In this document: in pieces, positions 1-4,931 of the stretch
Position numbering within the stretch: the first letter of the stretch is position 1
Layout of the letters: each line of letters starts with the position of its first letter
Assembly (NCBI GenBank): GCA_023700785.1
Contig: JAMPYH010000121.1
Coordinates: 1-7,811 of the forward strand
Direction: 5' to 3'
Source: Candidatus Zixiibacteriota bacterium
GTDB taxonomy: Bacteria; Zixibacteria; MSB-5A5; GN15; FEB-12
Length of the DNA: 7,811 bases
The notes under the pieces: model-generated
Databases searched by the model: none
What the model was told of the DNA's origin: nothing
The model's input: only the letters and a program-made list of their open reading frames with translations
Program-made: the position numbers and the translations under genes

Positions 1-56
1 CGAGTCCCGCATCGTATCGGCTGGAACTGTCCGCGTGTCTCACTGTTTTTAGAGGG

Positions 57-62
57 TACAAT
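57..62 (+). promoter_or_regulatory. Possible -10 element upstream of the OsmC gene
   Basis: TACAAT matches the sigma-70 -10 consensus at five of six positions and lies 46 nt before the ATG at 109. I see no good -35 hexamer at 16-18 bp upstream (positions 33-39 read GCGTGTC), so the assignment rests on the -10 alone. Confidence 0.3.
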
Positions 63-108
63 TACTCGTTCCGGGCCGGGTCTGGCACACTCGAACCAGG
101 ATGGTCTT

Positions 109-630
109 ATGAACAGAGAAGAAATGCTCGACGAGGCGTTGGTGGAGAGTTTTCCCGCCAGTGATCCAGTCGCGGTAAACACACCTCACACCGATGGAGC
201 AAAAATGAAACGAACAGGATCGGCGGTCTGGAAGGGCGGCCTCAAGGATGGAAAAGGGACAGTCTCGACACAGAGCGGAGTCCTGAAGGACAATCAATAC
301 TCTTTCAGCGCGCGCTTTGAAGAAGGGATCGGGACCAACCCTGAGGAGTTGATCGCGGCGGCGCATGCCGGCTGTTTTTCGATGGCTCTCTCAGGGCAAC
401 TTGGAGCGGCAGGAATGACTGCAGAGTCCATTCGAACCACCGCGACAGTCAGCCTTGAGAAGACGGACGCAGGCTTCTCTATCACCGCGGTTCATCTTGA
501 TCTGACTGCCAAGATCCCCGGCGCGGATACAGCGGCGTTTGAAAAAGCGGCCAGCGACGCGAAAGCAGGCTGTCCGGTTTCGCGGCTATTGAACGCGACA
601 ATAACATTGGACGCAAAACTGGAGTCGTAG
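109..630 (+). CDS. osmC: OsmC-family hydroperoxide-detoxifying peroxiredoxin with N-terminal extension
   Basis: OsmC proteins are cytoplasmic thiol peroxidases that reduce organic hydroperoxides using two cysteines. Here these are C89 (in AAHAGCFSMAL) and C155 (in KAGCPVSRLL). Other family hallmarks are R69, the NPEEL stretch around residue 77-81, and GKGTVSTQSGVL near residue 50. The canonical OsmC sequence, about 140 residues, begins at M33 (ATG at 205). Residues 1-32 are extra and contain ESFPASDP (13-20), a motif I recognise from small uncharacterised bacterial proteins. Both starts look usable: the ATG at 109 has AGGA 7 nt upstream, and the ATG at 205 has GGAG (196-199) 5 nt upstream. 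A long and a short form may therefore both be made. The gene appears monocistronic and ends in the terminator at 661-683. Family assignment is firm; the true start is uncertain. Confidence 0.93.
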   Translation: MNREEMLDEALVESFPASDPVAVNTPHTDGAKMKRTGSAVWKGGLKDGKGTVSTQSGVLKDNQYSFSARFEEGIGTNPEELIAAAHAGCFSMALSGQLGAAGMTAESIRTTATVSLEKTDAGFSITAVHLDLTAKIPGADTAAFEKAASDAKAGCPVSRLLNATITLDAKLES

Positions 631-660
631 CGCGTACTGCAGAGAGATCGACCGATCTGC

Positions 661-683
661 GCCCCGCACAAGCGGGGCTTTTT
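661..683 (+). terminator. Intrinsic terminator of the OsmC gene
   Basis: A perfect 7-bp GC-rich stem, GCCCCGC (661-667) pairing with GCGGGGC (672-678), with a 4-nt ACAA loop, is followed directly by five T residues (679-683). It begins 30 nt after the OsmC stop codon. There is no T-tract on the other side, so it should work only for + strand transcription and not for the convergent dehydrogenase gene. Confidence 0.88.
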
Positions 684-713
684 CCTGGGCAAAAGCCGAG
701 GTCAAATGTCAGC

Positions 714-2129
714 CTACGGACAGGGCGGGAGAGTGGCGCCGACCAACAGGTAACTGATCAGTAAACTCAAGTCTGAAATATCAACTCCTCCAACTGCGTT
801 GATATTCGCCTCATCTTCGCACGGCAGAGCGGGCGGGGGGATGACAGTCAGGTAGGATATCAGGTAGCTGAGGTCGGTCAGGTCTGTACCGCCGGCACGA
901 TTCAAGTCGCCGGTGGTGCCGGTACAACACGGTGTCGCGCCGCAAGCATTCGGGACACCATCCGGAATGATCTTGTAGAGAGTTCCGCCATAATGCACAA
1001 TGTAGATCTCCCCGTTCCAATCCTCCCCAAACGACGAGATCGACAATGTCCCCGGATTTAGTTCGCTGGTCCGTTCAGTTGAATCAGTCAGTGTAACCCC
1101 ATCGTATGTGAAACTCCAGACGCGGCCGGAACAAAAATCGCCATAGAAGTACGTTCCTTGCAAGTCTGGAATGGCGCACCCGCGGTAAACATATCCGCCG
1201 GTTACAGAGCATCCAAAGGAATGGCTGTACTCTTCGATCGGGTCAACGAGGGTAAAGCCGACCTCGCAGTTCATTGGCGGATTGTAGCAGTGATCCCCTT
1301 CTTTGCGCCGCCAGCCAAAGTTCTGGCCGCCGGTCGCGGCGGGCTCAAAGTCGATCTCTTCCCATGTCCCTTGTCCGACATCGCCGATATAGATATCGCC
1401 GGTCAATCGGTCGAATGAAAAACGCCAGGGATTGCGCAGGCCAAGATCCCAGATCTCTTCGCGCCAGTTGGGTCGGCCGACAAACGGATTGGTTGGCGGG
1501 ATGGCATAACCTGCGGGGACATCAACGTCGATGCGAAGGATCTTGCCCAGTAAAGTGGTACTGTCCTGCGCGCGATTGCCCGGGTCACCGCCGGAGCCGC
1601 CATCGCCGAGGGCGATATAGAGGTAGCCATCGGGGCCGAATGCCATCATCCCGCCGTTGTGGTTTGCGTACGGTTGCGGGACGACCATGACGATCGACTC
1701 ACTGGCGACGAGACCGGAATCCTGGCTTGTCGCGGAGCGCTGAAAGCGGCTGACAATGGTCGCGCTGTCGGATTTCCGAATGTAGTTCAGGTAGAAATAT
1801 CGATTGCTGGCATATTGCGGATGGAAGGCAAGTCCAAGCAGTCCCTGTTCGGAACCATTGGTCGAAATGAGGGGGGTAATGTTCATGAACGGAGCCGACA
1901 GCAACGAGCCGTTTTTGACTACCCGGATCAGTCCCCCGCGTTGGATCACAAAAAGGCGAGTCGTGTCGCCAGGCGAGTAGGCCACGAAGATCGGTTGGTT
2001 GAGTCCCGAGACAACCGGGGTAACCGTCAGCGGCGTGGCGCCGTGCGAACTCGTCGCAGCCGTACCCGCCGCACAGCCGACCAGAACCGCGGCCATGATC
2101 AGATGAATAGATTTTGGAGGTTGACTCAT
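714..2129 (-). CDS. Exported glucose/sorbosone dehydrogenase-like beta-propeller with dockerin-like C-terminus
   Basis: A 471-residue exported protein of the GSDH (soluble PQQ-dependent sugar dehydrogenase) superfamily, expected to oxidise a sugar or other polyol outside the cytoplasm. Residues 1-30 form a signal peptide. L16-V17-G18-C19 fits a lipobox, so the protein may be lipid-anchored, although a signal peptidase I site near residue 30 is also possible. The propeller spans about 34-390. It contains NHNGG (156-160, with H157 matching the catalytic His of the family), LGDGGSGGDPGNRAQD (174-189), LRNPWRFSFD (231-240, R232) and GDVGQGTWEEID (249-260). Several cysteines at 281-333 suggest disulfides. 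After CC (401-402) come two repeats, about 407-429 and 440-462, each with a D/N-rich loop followed by a DLSYLISYL or DLSLLISYL helix, as in dockerins but with degenerate calcium loops. The start has a modest AGG about 8 nt upstream. PQQ use and substrate are not shown by sequence alone. Confidence 0.87.
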   Translation of the reverse strand: MSQPPKSIHLIMAAVLVGCAAGTAATSSHGATPLTVTPVVSGLNQPIFVAYSPGDTTRLFVIQRGGLIRVVKNGSLLSAPFMNITPLISTNGSEQGLLGLAFHPQYASNRYFYLNYIRKSDSATIVSRFQRSATSQDSGLVASESIVMVVPQPYANHNGGMMAFGPDGYLYIALGDGGSGGDPGNRAQDSTTLLGKILRIDVDVPAGYAIPPTNPFVGRPNWREEIWDLGLRNPWRFSFDRLTGDIYIGDVGQGTWEEIDFEPAATGGQNFGWRRKEGDHCYNPPMNCEVGFTLVDPIEEYSHSFGCSVTGGYVYRGCAIPDLQGTYFYGDFCSGRVWSFTYDGVTLTDSTERTSELNPGTLSISSFGEDWNGEIYIVHYGGTLYKIIPDGVPNACGATPCCTGTTGDLNRAGGTDLTDLSYLISYLTVIPPPALPCEDEANINAVGGVDISDLSLLISYLLVGATLPPCP

Positions 2130-2162
2130 ACCGCGTACCTATTCCTGTTGGGAATTAAGACT

Positions 2163-2168
2163 AGTATA
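2163..2168 (-). promoter_or_regulatory. Possible -10 element for the sugar dehydrogenase gene
   Basis: Read on the - strand this is TATACT, five of six matches to the -10 consensus, 33 nt upstream of the dehydrogenase ATG. No convincing -35 lies 16-18 bp further upstream. It sits in the 104-bp gap after the exonuclease gene, where I see no strong terminator, so read-through from that gene is also possible. Confidence 0.33.
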
Positions 2169-2233
2169 GTCTATGTACACCAAAACACAGGATTCTGTTC
2201 CCGGGTCGGGATGCTCAACCAGCCTGAGTTCGA

Positions 2234-3079
2234 TCAGTTGTCAATCAATTGGAACGACTGGATCCGGTCGAGGCGGAAAGTTCGCTCAGCCTGTGCCAGT
2301 TCACAGTAGGCCAGAACATAGAAGTGAGCGCGCCGAGAGTGAACCTGTTTCGGATGGACTATACGCCGCTGCGGCAGAGCGTTCTCCGACGCGTACAGTA
2401 TCTCCAACGGTAGGCCATGCTTTATCGCGACCGTGATATCGGTGTATTCCGCCGGCAGTTCGATCTCTCGTCCGCGCCACTCGCTCATGCGGTGAATTGT
2501 GAACGAACGGATCACTTCGTTCGGATCGTCAAAGTCCAGCAACCGCGTTGCGGCCATTTCCATTAGTCCGCGCACCTGATAGGCGTCGGCAAGCGCCCGA
2601 TGCTCTTGTGACTCAGCTATCTTGAACGCATGCACCAGCGATAGCAGCGAATAGGAGGGGAAGCCAGGATACAGCCGGTGAAAAATATCGACCGTATCAT
2701 ACACTGCGGACTCCGGCAGCGGCAGTTTGCAGCGATCCAGTTCGCAGCCAATGAATGAAATGTCGAACGGCGCGTTATGGGCGACTAGAATCGCCTCACC
2801 AATGAACTCAAGAAAACGGGGGAGGACCCCGGCGGCGGTCGGGGCATCTTTGACCATAGCGTCAGTTATATGATGTATCGGGATGACCTCGGGCGGCATC
2901 GGCACCAACGGATTGATCAGTGACTGAAATGTCTCGACCTCTGCTTTGCCGAGCCGAAACTTAACCGCGCCAATTTCCACAATCCTATTTGAGATCGCCC
3001 AGAGGCCGGTCGTTTCAGTATCGACAGCTACAAAAGTGCGCCGTTCAAAAAGGCTCTCGATGGTCAAATTCGTCGCCAT
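2234..3079 (-). CDS. DnaQ-type DEDDh 3'-5' exonuclease with C-terminal WYL-like domain
   Basis: A 281-residue cytoplasmic protein. Residues about 14-180 are an RNase T/DnaQ-fold exonuclease with all five DEDDh residues: D20 and E22 in DTETTG, D106 in HNAPFD, and H160 and D165 in HRALAD. This predicts metal-dependent 3'-5' trimming of DNA or RNA. Residues about 212-281 resemble a WYL domain: AIKHGLPLEILYAS (218-231), a HP motif (242-243), HFYVLAYC (252-259, the place of the WYL signature) and RTFRLDRIQSF (266-276). WYL domains normally occur in HTH regulators and bind ligands or nucleic acid. It is much shorter than a PolC-type polymerase and lacks any helicase part, so it is a stand-alone exonuclease rather than a proven Pol III epsilon subunit. 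The ATG has no ribosome binding site at normal spacing; an in-frame TGA lies 19-21 nt upstream, with no alternative start between. It is divergent from the lyase gene. Confidence 0.88.
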   Translation of the reverse strand: MATNLTIESLFERRTFVAVDTETTGLWAISNRIVEIGAVKFRLGKAEVETFQSLINPLVPMPPEVIPIHHITDAMVKDAPTAAGVLPRFLEFIGEAILVAHNAPFDISFIGCELDRCKLPLPESAVYDTVDIFHRLYPGFPSYSLLSLVHAFKIAESQEHRALADAYQVRGLMEMAATRLLDFDDPNEVIRSFTIHRMSEWRGREIELPAEYTDITVAIKHGLPLEILYASENALPQRRIVHPKQVHSRRAHFYVLAYCELAQAERTFRLDRIQSFQLIDN

Positions 3080-3085
3080 AGACGA

Positions 3086-3116
3086 AGTATAGCACGGTCA
3101 CCTCCCCAGTTGACAA
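3086..3116 (-). promoter_or_regulatory. Promoter of the exonuclease-WYL gene, possibly giving a leaderless mRNA
   Basis: On the - strand there is TTGTCA (3111-3116), a 19-bp spacer, and TATACT (3086-3091); each hexamer matches consensus at five of six positions. Only 6 nt separate the -10 from the ATG at 3079, so transcription should begin at or next to the start codon. The spacer contains GGAGGTGA (3098-3105), a perfect Shine-Dalgarno-like string, but it is 18 nt from the ATG and upstream of the predicted transcription start. Confidence 0.5.
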
Positions 3117-3137
3117 TCAGATTTTGGCTGGTATCTT
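3110..3137 (+). promoter_or_regulatory. Candidate promoter reading toward the ammonia-lyase gene
   Basis: A perfect -35 TTGACA (3110-3115), a 16-bp spacer and TATCTT (3132-3137, four of six matches). The -35 overlaps the -35 of the divergent exonuclease promoter by five bases. If used, it gives a leader of about 200 nt before the lyase ATG. Confidence 0.4.
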
Positions 3138-3155
3138 TGTGGCGGAGGTAATGGT

Positions 3156-3266
3156 ATGGTACCGCACATCTTCAGACGCCGACTTCCCGCCGCACACACC
3201 AAGGCGATTCTTTCGTTTGCCTCTTACTATAATGCTCTGGCCGGATCCGGCCTCCAGGACGAGTAG
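3156..3266 (+). CDS. Possible 36-codon leader ORF upstream of the ammonia-lyase gene
   Basis: An ATG at 3156 has GGAGG (3144-3148) 7 nt upstream, the best ribosome binding site in this spacer, and opens a 36-codon frame ending in TAG 81 nt before the lyase ATG. The peptide begins MVPHIFRRRLPAAHTKAILS and has no signal peptide, no run of histidines and no similarity I recognise. The frame covers the TATAAT and the palindrome at 3239-3252. It could be a regulatory leader ORF, a real small protein, or chance; an overlapping frame from the ATG at 3151 (42 codons, to 3279) also exists but its spacing to GGAGG is only 2 nt. Confidence 0.2.
   Translation: MVPHIFRRRLPAAHTKAILSFASYYNALAGSGLQDE
3228..3233 (+). 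promoter_or_regulatory. Perfect TATAAT, possible second -10 for the lyase gene
   Basis: The hexamer is an exact sigma-70 -10 match, and a start site about 7 nt downstream would fall at the edge of the 3239-3252 palindrome. The sequence 16-18 bp upstream (3204-3211, GCGATTCT) is a poor -35, so it would need an activator or be weak. Confidence 0.33.
3239..3252 (+). repeat. Perfect 14-bp palindrome in the lyase upstream region
   Basis: GGCCGGATCCGGCC reads identically on both strands with no spacer. It begins 5 nt after TATAAT, where a repressor operator would block initiation or early elongation. As RNA it would be a poor hairpin because it lacks a loop, which favours a DNA-binding role if it is functional. 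It does not resemble an operator I can name. Confidence 0.45.
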
Positions 3267-3346
3267 TCTGTCGCCATAAAGCGATGGATTAGATTATCAC
3301 GTTAAGCTATTAGCGAGTAACAAATTGAGTACGATTGGAGTGGCGC

Positions 3347-4879
3347 ATGGCTGCCAAAGAAGTTATCATAAATGGAGCTGATCTCAGCATCGAACAGGTG
3401 CACGAAGTCGCCCGCGGACGGGCAATAGTCAAATTGTCGCCCGAGTCCTTGGCCGCGATCAAGGCCAACCGAGAGGTCATTGAACGAAAAGTAAAAGCCG
3501 GGGTCGCGGTCTATGGAGTGACCACGGGCATCGGTGAGTTCGCCCGCATCCAGATCTCGCCCGAACAGGGGATGGAACTACAGAAGCGAATAGTCTATTC
3601 GCATGCCGCGGCGGTGGGGAAGATCATTCCCGAGGAAGATTGTCGCGCCGCGATGTTGCTTCGCGCCAACTGTTTGTCCAAGGGATACTCAGGGGTCCGG
3701 CCGGTTCTTGTCGAAACTCTTATCGCCATGCTCAATAAGGGGGTTCATCCCGTAGTTTATCAAAAGGGATCGCTGGGGACATCCGGTGATCTTTCGCCGC
3801 TTTCGATGATCGCGGAGGTTGTTATGGGAGAAGGGCGAGCGTTTTTTGGCGGCAAGATGATGTCGGGGAAGGAAGCCATGAAGGCCGCCGGTATCGAGCC
3901 GATAACGCTGAGTTTTAAGGAGGGCCTGGGAATCATCAACGGAACCCAGGCATTCACCGGCGTAGGCGCGCTCGCGCTGTACGATGCCCACATGCTGGCC
4001 AAAAACGCGATAATCGCGGCGGGAATGACTGTGGATGTGGTCAGCTCGTCGGTCACCTGCTTTGATGATCGTGTGCACAAGATCCGGAATCATCGCGGTC
4101 AACAGGTTGTGGCGGAAAACATCCGCCGGCTTATCTCCGGCTCCGAGACCATTCCGGGCAACAAGGGGAAGGTACAGGACGCTTATTCGCTTCGGTGCAT
4201 CCCGCAGATCATGGGGCCGTCGCTTGACGCTCTACAGTATTGCACTAAGGAACATCTCGACGAGATAAACGGCGTCAGCGATAATCCGCTTTTTTTCACC
4301 GAACAGGATGAGTATCTGGCGGCCGGGAATTTCCATGGCCAGCCGGTGGCGATGGCGCAGGATTTCCTGGCGATAGCGATCGCCGAGTTCGCGGATCTGG
4401 CGGAGCGGCACACCAACCGCATGATGAACCCCGTGCTTTCCGGCCTGCCGGATTTCCTGGTCGAAGGCAAGGGATTAAACTCGGGGCTGATGGTAGCCCA
4501 ATATTCACAAGCAGCCCTTGTTTCCGAGAACAAGATGCTGGCCCACCCAGGGGTTGTGGACAACGTCTCAGTGTCGGCGGACCAGGAAGATCATGTCTGC
4601 ATGGGCTCCCTCACCGCGATGAAACTGACCGAGTGCGTTCGGAACACCGAGATCTGCGTGGCGATCCAGTTGATGTCGGCCGCGCAGGCGCTTGATTTCC
4701 GACGCCCGCTCAAGGGAGGGAAGGGGACCGAAGCGGCGTTCGCGGTGATCCGCAAGAAACTCACCAAACTGGTGGACGACCGCCCGCTTTATCCGGACAT
4801 TGAGATCGTGACCGAACTGGTTCGGTCGGGTGAGATAGTCGCGGCGGCCGAAGCGGCAGTTGGCGAGATCAAACTCTGA
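3347..4879 (+). CDS. hutH: Histidine ammonia-lyase (HAL/PAL/TAL family, MIO enzyme)
   Basis: A 510-residue cytoplasmic enzyme expected to deaminate L-histidine to urocanate, the first step of histidine breakdown, using the self-formed MIO cofactor. The cofactor triad is T145-S146-G147 in GSLGTSGDLSPL, with Thr where most family members have Ala. Known HAL active-site positions (Pseudomonas putida HutH) are matched: Y56, S85-H86, N198, Q277, Y280, R283, F329 and E414. The SH pair and the QEDHV segment (413-417) favour histidine over tyrosine or phenylalanine, which usually go with HL/FL and NQDV. Length is normal for HAL. The ATG at 3347 is chosen because GGAG (3337-3340) lies 6 nt upstream; a TTG at 3335 in the same frame would overlap that site. 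No hutU, hutI or hutG is nearby, so a different role such as an aromatic lyase or aminomutase is not excluded. It ends in the terminator at 4900-4931. Confidence 0.88.
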   Translation: MAAKEVIINGADLSIEQVHEVARGRAIVKLSPESLAAIKANREVIERKVKAGVAVYGVTTGIGEFARIQISPEQGMELQKRIVYSHAAAVGKIIPEEDCRAAMLLRANCLSKGYSGVRPVLVETLIAMLNKGVHPVVYQKGSLGTSGDLSPLSMIAEVVMGEGRAFFGGKMMSGKEAMKAAGIEPITLSFKEGLGIINGTQAFTGVGALALYDAHMLAKNAIIAAGMTVDVVSSSVTCFDDRVHKIRNHRGQQVVAENIRRLISGSETIPGNKGKVQDAYSLRCIPQIMGPSLDALQYCTKEHLDEINGVSDNPLFFTEQDEYLAAGNFHGQPVAMAQDFLAIAIAEFADLAERHTNRMMNPVLSGLPDFLVEGKGLNSGLMVAQYSQAALVSENKMLAHPGVVDNVSVSADQEDHVCMGSLTAMKLTECVRNTEICVAIQLMSAAQALDFRRPLKGGKGTEAAFAVIRKKLTKLVDDRPLYPDIEIVTELVRSGEIVAAAEAAVGEIKL

Positions 4880-4899
4880 ATTCGATAGACTTTGAGTAG

Positions 4900-4931
4900 A
4901 ATAGGACGCTTGTTTCGGGCGTCCTATTTTT
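4900..4931 (+). terminator. Intrinsic terminator of the ammonia-lyase gene
   Basis: A perfect 10-bp stem, AATAGGACGC (4900-4909) with GCGTCCTATT (4919-4928), has a 9-nt loop and ends in a run of five T (4927-4931). It starts 21 nt after the lyase stop. The 3' arm contains the TAG stop and final nucleotides of the convergent membrane transferase gene. The opposite strand has no T-tract after the stem, so termination is predicted for the + strand only. Confidence 0.85.

Noticed and set aside
1..108. Frame continuous with OsmC from the left edge, and a separate short frame ending at 52, as parts of upstream genes
   Set aside because: Neither translation resembles a protein I know; the good ribosome binding site before the ATG at 109 explains the start, and 1-108 reads as leader and promoter.
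2150..2233. Terminator after the exonuclease gene
   Set aside because: The best hairpin on the - strand (ACAG-AATC-CTGT) has only four base pairs and a mixed G/T tail, too weak to call.
1659..2309. Long + strand open frame antisense to the sugar dehydrogenase
   Set aside because: It is Arg/Asp-rich with no recognisable domain and runs across the clear dehydrogenase gene and the following spacer; it is a shadow of codon bias on the other strand.
2234..3079. Exonuclease-WYL gene as part of a defence island
   Set aside because: Its neighbours are metabolic and envelope genes; no restriction, toxin, CRISPR or phage-related gene is in the window.
3335..3346. TTG start at 3335 for the ammonia-lyase, adding four residues
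   Set aside because: The GGAG at 3337-3340 would lie inside that start, while it is ideally spaced for the ATG at 3347.
3689..4102. Open frames on the - strand inside the ammonia-lyase gene
   Set aside because: They have no family features or ribosome binding sites and lie wholly within a well-conserved enzyme gene.
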